Positions 11,241 through 24,239 are shown, counted from the stretch's first letter. The stretch: DNA of 64,000 nucleotides from Leptodactylus fallax (GCA_947044405.1 CAMRHE010000076.1:5190001-5254000); one strand, 5' to 3'. Numbers and translations: made by a program. Notes: generated from the letters alone by a model not told the origin.

Positions 11241-13196
11241 TAAAATGCATTCGAATCTGTAAATGTTAAATAATTTATTTCTGGCACTCTGCGAACCATC
11301 AAGCTGTGCCGTGCACTTAAAGTGATGATGTGGAGTTAGTAATATGTATTGAAAGTGTTATGTTTCCCTGGCAAAGAAGAGTTTCCCTAAAGTGTTCTTA
11401 AAATGTACTCCCCTGGATTTAAAGATCATTGTGAATATGATGTTTGCTAAGGTTTGGTTACTAGGATATTCATCCACCCATGCATCGATGTATCTCTAAA
11501 TGTGAAATATTTTACTCTCCAGAAACCTAAATTAGAAAAATGAATCTCAATTTGTCTAACCTCTATAGACAACCTAACGCCCCCCAAATGTGGCACCTAC
11601 GTAAATCAGGCATCTGTTCTCTGTTATCACACATTATCAGAGGATTGTACGTCTATTGCATGATGGACTCCAATGAAGCCCAACAGAATCCAATGACTAT
11701 AATGGGGACTGTTGGGTTTTTTGTTATGATGTCCATCATTTTGCTGGTTAAAAAAGTGCAGCATTCACAATTTTTGACAGAATCCACAACATAGACTCCT
11801 AACTTAACCTGACCTAACTTAGCCTTATAGAAATTTTCCACATTCTAATGTCATAACCTAAAGATATTCCAGAGATGAGCAGCCCCTCGACACTGTCGCT
11901 CCCGGGGGAAGCAGTCTGTCATACATTGTTTTTCCAAGTTCCTTCTCCATGTTAATCACTTACTGTCTGACATTTAGTGCTCCCTACTGTATTACTTTAA
12001 GAAGATGTTTGTCAGCAGATTCAGTGGTTATTCCTTAGGCCTGTGTCTCAGCTGCTGCAGATATTTTCATTTATACGGATGGGAACATTTCAGATCAGTT
12101 AATGGTGGACAGTAAGGGGTTCTGCAGCAGCTGTGGTGTGTATCATTACCATAAAATATAAAGAATACTAGAAGTCATCTTGGGAGTTCTGCGACTTGTA
12201 TAACACAACCAGCCTGTGTCTTTGTAGTCCTATATGGTGGAGTAGCTATTTGGTGAACTAACCAATGGGACTTCAAGATGAACTGGTAGGCATCCTAAAA
12301 TGAGCAACACCTTTAGCAGGATGGGACAGCTTTCCTCCATTTCCCCCATCAATTCCCATTCTGGTTAAATGGGCTGTACCATGAGTAAATACATTTCTCT
12401 GTTAGGTTACACAAACTATAACAAAAAATAATTATAACAAAGATAAAAATATAATTTTTAAGGAAAATAAATTGAGAAAATGCTTCTGTGTTGAGATATT
12501 ATTGGTATATACTTGTTATGGCACTCCCAGATTCCATCTGAAATAAATCCATGTAATGTGTCAAGCGCTGGTATGAAGTTACTTTTAGTGCACTGATTTT
12601 TAAGGGCGGATCTGTACAATAGCTGGAAGCTCTCCACCACTGGGCAATGGGACAAAGCCTACTGAGCATGTGTGACCACCAGCACTTGACATATAAGGTG
12701 GACATTCTGAATAAGACTAGAGGACACCATAACAAATATATGACAGCATTATCTAGACATAGGAACATTTTTGTTTTTGGGATAACCCCTTTAACTAGTT
12801 AAGAAATGAGGACCAGTCATAGTTTTTGGCATGCATTAGTCAACTTTTTTATTCGTTATGCTAGCAACATCACTTGAGTGCAGCCCTGGTTATAGGGGAA
12901 ATCTGTTAGGGCTGAGCTGGGTCTAGTTGGACCCACCAGCAGCCTCCTAATATGGGCATCATAGTGATCATGTGATTCATTTCTATTCTATACCTGGCGC
13001 TCATTGAATGCTATGCATCAAAAAACTAAAAACACTTCTTTCTTCTGTCTAGAATGCTCAGCAGTCTCTTTCAGTGAGAGACCTGATATTCAGCAGCCTG
13101 CTAAATTATATGCTATATATACTATATAGGTTACTGCAAGTCGTCCTTAAAATTCCTGTTTTTCCAAAAATACTACCAGTCTTGTTAATGGATTAT
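11241..13196. other. Unassigned non-coding DNA
   Basis: No gene was seen. Small pieces such as AACCCCTTTAACTAGTTAAG near 12785 resemble T2 MITE ends but have no partner. Confidence 0.45.
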
Positions 13197-13522
13197 GGGG
13201 CTGATATATCAAGACTGGCGTTTTCCACACCAGTTTTGATTCCTGCCCCGCTGGAGTTTGCACCTAATTCATCACAAGGTGCATACCTCATTATAAATCT
13301 ATGCCGGCTCCTTGCTGGTGTAGATATCTGGCATCATTTATGCCAGAAATATGATATCGTTGATGATAAATCTAAAGGGGCCATGTCCACCATGCCCCCT
13401 TTGAAGAAAGTCGCATGCAGGGCACAGAACTAAAAAAGTCTCAAAGTTTGCAAAAAATCCTGACTTTTTTTATGGCTTCTACACCAGTTTTATGGGCGCA
13501 AAAGCGATGATAAATCAGCCCC
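13197..13522. mobile_element. GGGGCTGATWTATCA MITE
   Basis: The left end GGGGCTGATATATCA and the right end, in complement GGGGCTGATTTATCATCGC, form an imperfect terminal inverted repeat. The element is about 326 bp, AT-rich inside and without coding capacity. Flanks TTAT and TATA hint at a TA or short AT-rich target, which is not decisive. Confidence 0.6.
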
Positions 13523-15545
13523 TATATTGCTACTAGGCACCATTCATTTGTATGAGCTGCAACACCAAACATAGCTTAAGGCCAAGCAGGACGATATTTC
13601 TAAGTAAAAAACTGAGATTTTTAATCCTTTAGTTCAACTGATTTAAGGTACTTTATGGAAAATGGTCAATATAACATAACTATGGCAGTGCGTATGCCAT
13701 AATGAAAGGATCTTATGTATTTCCTTTTCAGGTCATTTTTGAGTGTACATTGAATAACATACTTTTCTTCTTTAAATCGAGCGAGTTGTGATGATGTTTT
13801 ATTGGCAGTGATAACACTTAGACATAATACATTTGCTTCTGTCTCCTATTGATATCAACCGAACGCTTGTATGATCAGAAGAATACTATATTATTACTAT
13901 GACAGCAACATCAAAAAACACTCAGATACTCAAGTGAATTCAACATTCCTTTAACAGAAATTGCCATTTTTAAGTAAGTTGAATTTTAGTTTATATTTAG
14001 ATCTAAAATACCAGAGACATGTTTAGAAAAATTTCCACTCAACAGTCCAATGTTAGCTCGGCGGAGCGTTCCTCTGGCTATGTCACCATCTATTGACTTT
14101 TTCTTTCTTATGAAGGATAGTGAAATAAACTGGAAGGCTAAGGAAAAAATTACAGTGCCTCATAGTTTGAAGAGATTAGGGTCAATGCTCAAAAATGGGA
14201 CATGTGCAAATTGCAGGGGTTGTCCCACAAGCACAACATACCACCTAAAAACAGAGTAGGTGATAAGTGTCTTCATCGATCATAAAAACAGAAGAATCAT
14301 GTCCCCCATTCCAATGCATGTTGCTGCTCAATTCATAGGCTATGATATTGTCTTAGATATCTCCTTTAGTTCGACAGAGAAAGACTGGAGCAGTAGCATG
14401 CATGTGTGACCATCAATCCATTCAAAAAGATGCATTAGACACCGATTCTTGGGATTGATGGGAGTCTGAGCAGTGGGGACCCCTAATGATCAGACAATTT
14501 CCACCTATCCTGTTATGATTTTGGGACATCCTCTTTAGGGTGGACCCTAGCTGTTGATGAATTTCATGGTTAAGTATTTATTTTCATTGGCCACTGCAGG
14601 AGAAATGTGTACCCAAATGGTGAGGAGCACTGTGAAGGATCCTGTCCTGCTGAACTCGCGTTCAGCACACCTTAGATCTCTTCAATTACCTAACACCCAC
14701 CTCCAGTGAGTGTTCCGGGCCAATAGGATAATACAAAGACGAGCTTTTTAAATTTTATATATTTATTAACCCAAGTGGGTCAGTACTAAGCATTAACATA
14801 TACAGGAATATATATTAATTACCAAGCAAGATACAGATAAAGTAAAATGCAGCACACAAAATAAAAAGGGAAATAAAAGCTAGAAAAAATACCGGCACAG
14901 GCTTGTAGTCCATTTCTTTAGGCCACAGCAGTTTCTGGGGCCTAGGGCACTTTCTTCAGTGAGTTACAGAAACATGTCTTCTACATGCTGTCCAGAACAA
15001 AGGAAAAGGCTTCAGGCCTCAATGCTAGGCCCATGCTGCATTCCACAGCATGAAATGCACTCACATCTTCTCCAAGATAAGAACTCCTTGCTGCCTCTTT
15101 GCTGAATGACCAAGAATCTCGCTCTCCCTTCAGCATATGGCTAGTTCCCCACCCACACATTCCCCCCAGGCAGCCCCCCTTCTCCCTCCTTTGCAGAACC
15201 CTCAGAGAGATGGGTACCTTCCTAGGTACTGGGAGAGATGTGTGTCTGTGGGTGAACTTAAGGTCACTGGCCTTCTCTCCCTCATGGCCATCTGTCCAGG
15301 GATAATAAAACTGGCTGGCTAGAGTAGACCATCTTCCCTGGTACACGCATAAAACCACTGAAGAGTATCGTCCAGCAGTGTAAACCCAACTTAAGTACAA
15401 CATTCCTGCAAGTAGGGGGAGGATTGATATGAGCAAATAAAAATACATTTCTAAGGAAGATATACAACTGAGTGTCGGTTCATCATATGCACCAGTGGAA
15501 AAGTCAATTTCTTTAGGATAAAAAAGGGTTGTCTTCATGAGACAA
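13523..15545. other. Unassigned DNA with an unrecognised 185-codon minus-strand frame
   Basis: A minus-strand frame (14981-15538) is the longest here outside transposons. It has no motif I recognise and no splice context. The surrounding 14640-15540 stretch, starting near GTTCAGCACACCTTAGATC and including long A/T-rich tracts, looks like old mobile DNA (perhaps LTR-like), but no paired ends were found. I therefore do not call a gene. Confidence 0.35.
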
Positions 15546-15993
15546 CTGGATATTAGAGATGAGTGAACTGATTTGTTACAAAAAGACTGAGACTGAGAGT
15601 AACCAATCTAATTCAGCTAATGGCAGCTGGAATCAGCTTGTAGCTGTCATTGGCTGGTTTAGGTTATATGGTGTGGGAGGTTACTCTTGGTCATTGAAAG
15701 TAGGTCATTGACCTAGTTTGAGTGACTAAATGTAACCTCCCACATGATTACACCAGTCAATGACGGTTTTAAGCTGATTCCAGCTGCCATTGGCTGAATT
15801 AGACTGGTTTCTCTTGGTCATTGAAAATAGGTCAATGACCAAGAGTTACTACTGAACCTTTTTTGGACTTTATTATACCACATCTCAAAAATACATGGCT
15901 TTTCAGGGCAATCAGGGCACAATTGATTTGCCCAATTTCAGTTAATCTGACCTAACATGAATTTCAGAATATTCACTCATCGATTCTGGATAT
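15546..15993. mobile_element. hAT foldback MITE, copy 3, with exact 8-bp target duplication
   Basis: The element is 15554-15985 (432 bp), flanked by CTGGATAT at 15546-15553 and 15986-15993. Its ends are TAGAGATGAGTGAACTG and, in complement, AATCGATGAGTGAATATTC. The inside is a long inverted repeat: AACCAATCTAATTCAGCTAA near 15601 returns as the complement of TTGGCTGAATTAGACTGGTT near 15790. Within this, TCTTGGTCATTGAAARTAGGTCA is repeated. The transcript of either strand would fold into a long hairpin. No transposase. Confidence 0.85.
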
Positions 15994-17176
15994 TCCATTG
16001 GCTAGGTGATATAAGTTAGGTTATAGGGAGTCTAATCACTCAAACTACCATGATCCCTCTATTTTAACTCTATTTCAATCAGTGCTCCATTCAAACTGTT
16101 TCTTGTCATGGTTGTGTGATTGAAGGATGGGGTTCATGGTTCCTCTCTTCTAACCATTGTTAACAAGGTTCTCAGAAGTCAAATCTCAAGTACCAATCTA
16201 ATATCTGTTGAATAGGCAATAAATCTTGTTTTTGGCATGTTAGGATTTTTTCAACAGCTGGAAACCCATAGGTTGGAGAGCACTACTCCATGGTATATAT
16301 GCCCATGGCCCCTGAATTCATTTCGACAATCTCCTATTGAACTACAGACAGTTTTTGGCTCATTGATTAATATAACTTATTTTTGCTTTTGCAGCAACAC
16401 AATTTTCTTCATTCTTTTCAGCATCTCAGAATACAGCACATCTTTCGATCTGCAATAGACGGAGAAATTATTTTGGAATTATAGGCGTTCAATCAATATT
16501 GTTTTTGAAGACTTTTATAAATTTACAGTATAGTCGGCACTTTTAAGGTGGTATTTACTGCTATTTTGGAGGATGAATCTATAACTGCGCGCATGAAGTG
16601 TTTAGCTCTCATTTGTCAAGTACTCTTAAACTAGTAAACTGGAGGCACTTGGGAAATGTCACTTGTGTTTATGGATGTTCCCGAGCAGTAGATTTGCTTA
16701 GATGAAAAGGTTAATTGGGGACATTTTGCCATCTCACAAAACAAAAGCTTAACGATGTAACCGTAATCACGAAATGGTCCAGAATGACTGAGAATCAATA
16801 CAAATTATCTTGGAACTGTGTTGTTTTCAGAGTTAATTGTAGGTAAAACTATCATACACCTCATCTGCCGAATGGTATTTAAAAACAGTAGGTGACGTAT
16901 GTATTCTGAGACACAAGAGTCTAGATGCTGAAACTAAATTGCTATTTTTGATAAAGGTTTATGATCTGATTTTGTAGAGACAACCACTCAAAATAGCATC
17001 GAGAAGTGGTCTTCTAGATGGCCATCATGCATAACTTATGGTGAGAGCAAAAATCTGATAAGTTGTTGGTCTACTCAAAGAGGTGGTGTTTTGTAGTGGT
17101 TTCACAGTATATATCTGGAAAAAGCATTGTAGTGTTGAGGAGGACAGGCCAGGGTAAGGCTATGTTCACACTGCCG
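15994..17176. other. Unassigned non-coding DNA
   Basis: No gene or repeat end was recognised. The 16450-17050 part is compositionally complex and non-repetitive and might include conserved regulatory sequence, but nothing in it is diagnostic. Confidence 0.4.
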
Positions 17177-17672
17177 TCATTGAAGTCCATTGTCCTGATC
17201 CATCACAGGATAAGAACATGGGAATTCTCTAACAGACAATGAAGTTCTAATCCCTTTAAAGGTTATTTTGGGCTAAAATTACATAGTGTTAAAAGCTGGA
17301 CCTTAGAATAAGTGTGTAACCTCCTAGACCCAAACATTTGGCCATGAAGTGGTTCTATCTAACCTTATTTTTTACCAAGACTCCTACTGGAATCTTTTTC
17401 GAAATTAAAAACATACTTGGACTGTTATTGAAGTCCTTTGTCCTGATCCATCACAGGATAAGAACATGGGAATGCTGTAACAGACAATGAAATTCTAATC
17501 GCTTTAAAGGTTATTTTGGACTAAAATTACATAGTGTTAAAAGCTGGATCTTAGAATAAGTGTATAACCTCCTAGACCCAAACATTTGGCCATTAAGTGG
17601 TTGTATCTAACCTTATTTTTTACCAAGACTTCTACTGGAATCTTTCTCGAAATGAAAAACATACTTGGACTG
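17177..17672. repeat. 248-bp tandem duplication
   Basis: Units 17177-17424 and 17425-17672 match closely over their whole length (both contain CATCACAGGATAAGAACATG and TTACATAGTGTTAAAAGCTG, and end ACATACTTGGACTG). I count roughly 13 to 16 substitutions by eye, so the duplication is fairly young. The unit contains CTTTAAAGGTTATTTTGG, similar to a T2 terminus. No gene lies inside. Confidence 0.9.
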
Positions 17673-18488
17673 GAGGATTGCCATGATCGTCTCATTAGAA
17701 GACACCTACTACGTCAACAACTTGGAAGTTCCAGTCTTTTGGGTAGCAGCCTTCTCCTCAGATCTCTCCTTCGAGACATCTGGAGTTCGGACAAGGATAA
17801 GAAGAATAAGCGCACAGGAGTGACTTTTACAAAAAAAAAATGCACCATAAAATGTTGTTATTCAGTGTACAAACTGTCCAGACGTTTGTTTTATTTCACT
17901 GGAAGACAACGTGAATCCCTGGTGCCAATTTTATTTAGTAGCAATGGAAATACAATGAAGGTAAAAAGTCACTTCCAAATCCTGACCTAAAATAACAACG
18001 TTTCAAAGGAGGGAATCCCAGAAGATATTCCTGGCTGGGAATTATTTGCTTACTGCATAAATCTGCTATGTTTAGCCAATAAAATAAAAACTGTGGATTC
18101 ATAAAATGTACGAGGGAAGAAAAAGGAGCTGACAAAGTGAAATCTCACACAATGTGCAGCTTGCCGTACAATGCAATCAAAAGCCTTGTTTCTGCTACTC
18201 TGAAATATAATAATTGGTTGCCATTTCAAATAAAATGTGTACTTGAGTAAATTAATTGAGCAACATAATATCCCAATTTACCCTTTGATGATATCCAAAA
18301 TGCCATCGGTTTGCTGAAGAATAAGAACAATCTAGTGACTCTGGGAAGAATGAGCAGTTTTGATGGCAGGAATTTGCATTACAATATAGCACTTATCAGA
18401 ATTGCCACTGATGGTAACCAATCAAATGTGACAGCTGTGAGGACATTTTACATTGAGGGCTTAGGAAAAAATTATTGTGGACTAAGTA
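17673..18488. other. Unassigned complex DNA, possible conserved non-coding sequence
   Basis: No gene. From 17840 to 18270 the sequence is non-repetitive with several homeobox-like AATTA and ATAATAATTGG motifs. This is suggestive only. Confidence 0.25.
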
Positions 18489-18606
18489 GAGCCTTAAAGG
18501 GATTTTCCAGGAAATATTAATTGATGACTTATCCTTAAGAGAGACTCAATGGACAGTCAGCACATTGGGTAGCGTTGGGTGCGTTGGGTAGTGTTGGGTA
18601 TCGTTG
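18489..18606. repeat. T2-type MITE left end followed by a short GTTGGGTA tandem repeat
   Basis: CCTTAAAGGGATTTTCCAGG at 18492 is the left terminus of the same MITE family as at 44893. It breaks off at about 18540. Next come four to five degenerate GCGTTGGGTA-type units (18561-18606). No right terminus was found. Confidence 0.55.
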
Positions 18607-19884
18607 GCTGCAAATTCCTTAGAGGACTGGACGGACTCCCCATCAGATTAATAAACAGATTATTCAGTTTATAACAGTTTATCCAGAGAAGGATTCTGAG
18701 TTCCATATCAAATACAAGGAGCCGCATAAGTAATCAACATCTCAGAGAAAACACAAAGCAATGTTTTGGGGGTTGATAAGCCCTTCTTCAGGCTCAGTAA
18801 GAAAATGGCGAATGTGGAATAGGAGATGCAATAAATATGGGAATACCTTTAATACAAAATTAGAAAAATGTGCGAAAAAATATTAATGCTAAAAATAAAA
18901 GGTGAAAAAAAACAGGAAAGTAATAATAACACAAATGAAGATAAAAATAACACAAATCAGAAATAAAGTGTGAAAAATAATAATAATTCAACTCCAAGCA
19001 GGAAACAATCAAGATGTAAAATCTGAGATGAAGTTGGATGTGTACTAGAGGAAAGTCCAACATGCCCAATGATATATTCACCTTTAACTCCTCAACCTAA
19101 CCTTAATTTTGGTTTGGATTTGATCCTCTCTTAGCGCTCCTTGTTCCGAGCTCCTCATTCCATTATACTCAATCTCAGTGTGCCATTATTCTATTCCTTA
19201 CCTTGTACTCTATATGGATTTCAGTATCATTCGCTAAATAAAGTAACTAGCAAGTTCAAAATGGAGTGCTGTCCTATTCTTATCTCCTAGGATAGGTTAT
19301 GAATTGAAGATCAGCAGGGGTTCGACTTGCAGGACCCCTGTCGATCAGCTGTTTCAAGTAGCAGCTGCATTCCCTGTGCACTGATTTCTCTTCGTTAGCC
19401 TTTACTTCCACATCCAAGTAAATGGGCTGCAGAGCTCCTCCGAATGTTGTAGTCTCTACACCCTGGATGATCAGCTTTTGGCCGGGGCGTAGACCTTAAC
19501 TTGATGACGTGTTTTAAAGGTCGGTCTTATACACATGAAAGCAAAGTTTGCCAATTTTAGAGGAACCAACCAACTTATTTGTCAGGGAAAGAAGGATTGG
19601 GCATATTAAATTTCAACACTTGATACTTTATTAACTGGACATTAAAAGGAACCTATCAGGTGGTTTTTCCACTGTTAACTGTCCCAAGCATGTATATGTA
19701 TAGTGATTCTCACTAAGCTTTTTGCTGCTGTAGGTGGGGAGCAGCTTCATCTAGTCATGCACTCATTGTACTAAATCACACACTATGAGGCCAACACTTA
19801 GGTAGGGCATTAAGCTGATGTTTAATACAGTGTGGGGCATGTCGGTCACACTACAGAGGGTGTGACTTTGCTGATAATACATTT
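18607..19884. other. Unassigned DNA with T2-type fragments
   Basis: Two repeat scraps are visible: a T2-type interior at about 19285-19500 (GATCAGCAGGGGTTCGACTT, then GTCGATCAGCTGTTT), and a T2-like end TTAAAAGGAACCTATCAGGT near 19643. Near 18760, TGTTTTGGGGGTTGATAAGC resembles another frog repeat. No gene. Confidence 0.45.
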
Positions 19885-19964
19885 AGAGTGGGGAACTTAT
19901 GTAACTAGAGTGGGGAACTTATGTAACTAGAGTGGGGAACTTATGTAACTAGAGTGGGGAACTT
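19885..19964. repeat. 22-bp tandem repeat, 3.6 units
   Basis: Units AGAGTGGGGAACTTATGTAA plus CT start at 19885, 19907, 19929 and 19951. The first three are identical, which shows recent slippage or an assembly-collapsed array. Confidence 0.95.
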
Positions 19965-20017
19965 GATTAGTTCTTGTTTAGATATAGAGTAGCTCACCAG
20001 ATGTCATAACAGCTACA

Positions 20018-20945
20018 TAGTACTGTGCAAAGGTTTTAGACAAGCTTGGGAAAAAATGCTGTAACGTAAGAATGCTTTCAGAAATAGAAGGGTTAATTAT
20101 TTATTTTTGTCAATTCACAAAATGAAGTGAATGAAGAAAAGAGAAATGTAAATCCCATCAATATTTGGTTTGACCTTTGCCCTTTGGAGGAGGAGTCCTG
20201 GAAGTGATGATCCGGCCCCCACAGATATAGCTCTGATCTCATCATCATCCAGTCTGTCTGGGATGACACGAAGAGACAGAAGGATTGGAGCAAGCAACAT
20301 CCACAGAAGGTCTGTGCTTAGTTCTCCAAGATGGCGGGAACAACCTCCCTGCTACAAAGCAGTGTTATTAGGTTATTGTATGTCAATTAACAAAATGAGA
20401 TGAACGAAGAAATGGAAGAGAAATACAAATATCATCAATATCTGGTGTGACCTTTGCCCTTTGCCTTCCATCAGTTCTTCTCGGTACTTGCAGACAGTTT
20501 TGGCAGAACTGGGCAGGGAGGTTGTTCCCGTCGCCATCTTGGAGAACTAAGCACAGATCTTCTGTGAATGTAGGCTCGCTCCAATCCTTCTGTCTCTTCA
20601 TGTCATCCCAGACAGACTGGATGATGATGAGATCAGGATGACATTAAGAGACAGAAGGATTGGAGCAAGTCTACATCCACAGAAGATCTGTGCTTCGTTC
20701 TCCAAGATGGTGGCGGGAACAACCTCCCTGCCGAGTTCTGCCAAAAACTGTCTGCAAGTACCAAGAAGAACTGATGGAAGGCAAAGGACAAAGGTCACAC
20801 CGAATATTGATGGGATTTACATTTTCTTCATTCACTTCATTTTGTTAATTTGCAAAAATAAACTATTAACCCTTCTATTTCTGAAAGCATTCTTACTCTG
20901 TAGCCTTTTTTCCAAACCTGCCTAAAACCTTTTCACAGTACTATA
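20018..20945. mobile_element. Composite Tc1-derived foldback element
   Basis: Outer ends are TACTGTGCAAAGGTTTTAGA at the left and, in complement, TAGTACTGTGAAAAGGTTTT at the right. Inside are three copies of the transposase-remnant segment. One runs forward (20160-20352, truncated at CTCCCTG), one reversed (20440-20617) and one forward (20645-20820). The reversed and third copies form a long hairpin around a 27-nt loop at about 20618-20644. Within the left part a second kind of subterminal sequence (GCTACAAAGCAGTGTTATTA at 20351) starts abruptly, so a foldback copy appears fused to a single-arm copy. No intact transposase. Confidence 0.75.
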
Positions 20946-22699
20946 TATCTATGTATCACATCCATGGATATCAACATAGAAGGTCAAAGAAGGAAGGAAA
21001 AGAAAGAAGCCACAAGACGAATCAGAAAGGAGAATTTCCATGAAAAACATCCAATATTTTGCAGGGTTTTGAAAGATATTTTAGGTATTTAATTTCATTG
21101 CTTTACCAAGAAGTGGGAAGAAATAAAGTTGTTTTGCACGCAGTTTCTAAAAACTTATTTTTGCTGTACTTTTTAAAATTTGTAGATATTTCACTGGCTC
21201 CAAATTTATTAATAATTACTTTTGTTGTTTTACTCGGGGAAACCGACTCCCAACTGAGAAAAAAATATTTATCTGTGAATATGATAAAAGAATCTAGTGT
21301 ATCTTGAAGAATATGTGCTAATAGAGCCGGGTGGAAGAGTGTTAGTGTTTTGTTCGCATTTATTAGCTAAATCCTCCCACACTTTCCATAATTCTAGACT
21401 TTCTGGCGTTCCCACTGTGCCACTTTTATAAATTATTGAATATCTCTTCTCCAGACAATCACACCCCACCCACATAATGAAAATCTTTTGATTTCTGGAA
21501 AATTTTATGAGGTATAAATATGCTAAAGACCAGCAGTACACCTTCAAAGTCTTGGTTCTCAATCGCTCGAAAATACCTTCCCTTCACGACACATAAAAAA
21601 GGAATCTGGAAGAAACCTAATCATTCATAAAAGTAGATATCCTACAGTTCTATGGTCTGTATAACAAGGAGATTATCTGTCATGACGCTAGCTTTACTGT
21701 TCCTTTCATGAATAAAGTCAAAAAAGTATCAAAGACTGAATCTCATTCAAGTACATGTAAATCTATCAGGAAAACGTGTGAGATCTTAGTGACGATTCAT
21801 TGTAACTGACACTTAGCTACGTGTTTTTTTTATGTGGCTTATGGTTCTGGGACTAAATATAAAGTAAAAATATATGTATTTAATCTTTTTTATATATTGT
21901 GTAAGCATAGCCCCTATTGGAAAATTGAAATGTGCCAGCAAGATCTCTAGTGTGGGTGAAACTAAATTGTGTAGAAGAGGTTTCTTCACATACTTTTTTG
22001 TTTTTATTAATGGAAATGCAACACTCTTAGGCTAGCAATCTGGAAATGGTACAGGTGGAGGAGACCCAAGATTGTGGGTAGTCTTCAGGCTCTAAGGTGG
22101 TACAGTCTTGAGGAGATGGCACTTAGGTGATGTCAGAGGGTGCCTCTAGGCACTAGCTGCTAGACATCTCCTTTGTGTTGTTGTTTTGGGTGCCTTTGAT
22201 GGTAGGTATGAATAAGGCACAGGTTACACAGTGGCAGGTGAACAGGTTACGGTTGTGGCAAAGTTTACTTAGATGGATTCTTCCAGTCACAGAGTGACAT
22301 GGAGGCACATTGGCTTACAGCAAGCAGTATCCACACTTTTGGGCACTATATGAACATGGACGGAAGTAAGCAGTCCTCTGACTCTTTCCACCATGGTGAT
22401 CTGGGGAAACTCCTGGAACTTGGTGCTTTCTTTCTGCCACTATTGTGAAAATGCAAACCATGTTTCAGCTAGGGGTACCAGGTTTCCTCACTGGTACATC
22501 AGTTAGATGTCAGCGAAAAACTAAGGCTTTTCTGTGAGGAATGGGGTTCTTTTGGCAAGAGACTGCCTTTTGTGACCTAACTGCCGCTAACTAACCTGAA
22601 GAGTATCATGGTTGCCTTTATGATATTCATGCTCTTGATAATAATGAATAATAACATCATTCATTGTGCATTTCCAAGAAGGGCCTGTAGGCTTTTCTT
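20946..22699. other. Unassigned DNA; 21900-22640 probably old mobile DNA
   Basis: No gene was found. 21000-21850 is AT-rich and complex. The 21900-22640 part has a different, GC-richer composition (GGTGGAGGAGACCCAAGATT, GCACATTGGCTTACAG) reminiscent of degraded LTR DNA, but no ends could be paired. Confidence 0.35.
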
Positions 22700-22935
22700 A
22701 AAAGAAAAAAACATTACAGGTTGTTTTTTTTTTTTTTGGTGAAGACAACTTGATCCAGTGATTTGGAAGGAAATTTTTTCCCTGACATGGGGCAATTGGC
22801 ATCAGCCTCATTGGTTTCTGTACGGCTTTCCTCTGGATCAACACTGTAGGATTATAGATTGGACTTGTGGACCTGTGTCTTCATCCAACCTTATCTCCTG
22901 TTACTACTATTTTCTTATACAACTTAAAGTATCGT
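22700..22935 (+). repeat. Probable anuran interspersed repeat
   Basis: After a T-rich tract, the segment GGCATCAGCCTCATTGGTTT ... CCTCTGGATCAACACTGTAG ... GGACTTGTGGACCTGTGTCT resembles a very common frog repeat known to me by its CCTCTGGATCAAC and GTGTCTTTTTCAACC motifs. Class is unknown to me. Confidence 0.4.
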
Positions 22936-23582
22936 ACAAGTGATGAAAATATCAAATGTACTATTTTATTAATGTCTACAGTATTATTATAGGCTGTTGA
23001 CTTTCAGTAAAAGACTTTTCTCCAGGAAACTCAGGATAATAAATCTTAAGAATAAGTCACTTTGGTTATTCACCAAGTAGCATAAGTCTCTTTACACAAT
23101 ATTTATCCCGTCATCAGGAGAAGATTACAGCCGTGAACTAGTATTGTACCAGTAAACTCAACCATGTGTTGTGTGTGAGTCAGTCTGGAAAATTATCCAA
23201 AAATATGAAAGTAATTAGAGGCGCTCTCTCCGCTTATTCCCAAGCCAATCAATGAATTGTTCAAGGCGTCTGCTCCTCTAATGATACCTTCCTTCCAGGA
23301 ATAATGCCACAGTATATATTATCTCTCCACTTAATTTATAGTTTTTTAGGGTTGATGAAAAGAACTATTATAGTGTTGGCACGACTTGTCAAACCAAAGT
23401 TTGATGTTTTTGGTTTAGCTGTTTTTTGTCTAGTAATTTTTGTTTTCCAGCAAATATTGAGCACACAGTTTTGATACAAAGATTCCAGAATTCCAGACAT
23501 AGACCATAAAACGTAGGCTCTGTTCACATCTGCATTGCAGCTGTCATTTATAAAGAAAGTCACAACTCTGCCGGATCCATTG

Positions 23583-24022
23583 GACACCACTAGAGATGTG
23601 GTTATTCAGAGATTTAGAGATTCTCAAAAGTTCGATTCGGCAGTTCCATTCGAAGTTCCAAAAAAATTTGCTTCGATCTGAATTACTTTGCGGCTAATAA
23701 ACAGCTATTTCCAGCCTGCAGAGAGCCGGGGTGAGCGGCAAAATGGCGGAAGCCCTTGGATGCCGCGGTCATGTCTCTCTCTCTCTCTCCAGCACGGACA
23801 AGTTTAATTCATGTGGAAGGATCTGCTAACAAGCAAAGACACGCCTACCCAGTCACATCACTAGAGAACATCATGTGACCGTCTGATGTCACAAAGGTCC
23901 TTACTAAATATTCATTACCGCAAAGCATCAGGAAATCCGGAATCGTGGAGAATCGAAGAGTTCCTGAAATTTGGATCGAATTCTACTTCTGCAGAATCAA
24001 TTCGCTCATTTCTAGACACCAC
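23583..24022. mobile_element. hAT MITE, copy 2, with exact 8-bp target duplication
   Basis: The element is 23591-24014 (424 bp), flanked by GACACCAC at 23583-23590 and 24015-24022. Ends are TAGAGATGTGG and, in complement, TAGAAATGAGCGAATTG. It shares long blocks with copy 1 at 5554-6077: AGTTCGATTCGGCAG, GCAGCTATTTCC-like and AATCGAAGAKTTCCTGAAAT. A (TC)n tract at 23776 lies inside. Confidence 0.87.
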
Positions 24023-24099
24023 CAATAGTTCCCAGCTTTTAAATGTTATATTCCAATTGCTTATGTCTAAAACAAATTAAAAATTGCTTACATTCATCA

Positions 24100-24116
24100 T
24101 AAACTTCGCTTTTGTG
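24100..24116 (+). repeat. Left terminal inverted repeat of the 24.1-26.6 kb element
   Basis: TAAACTTCGCTTTTGTG; pairs with 26600-26616 with one mismatch (C/T at position 8). It lies 124 bases beyond the gene's stop codon. Confidence 0.6.
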
Positions 24117-24239
24117 ACCACGGCAACGAAAATTATGCATTTTTACTATAGAAACAGACGATTTTGCATCTTCTCATTTATACAGTCAGACTAAGAACAC
24201 TATATGCATTGCAAATTTACACAGATTACCAAAAACTGT

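Noticed and set aside
14981..15538. 185-codon minus-strand open frame
   Set aside because: It has no recognisable motif, no splice context and lies in DNA that looks like decayed mobile sequence; chance length is plausible in 64 kb.
17586..17990. 134-codon plus-strand frame
   Set aside because: It starts inside the second unit of a tandem duplication, lacks motifs and is preceded by a nearly identical non-open unit.
20093..20925. Several overlapping frames with RRSVLSSPRW-type sequences
   Set aside because: They are alternative frames of the Tc1 remnant and of its inverted copies.
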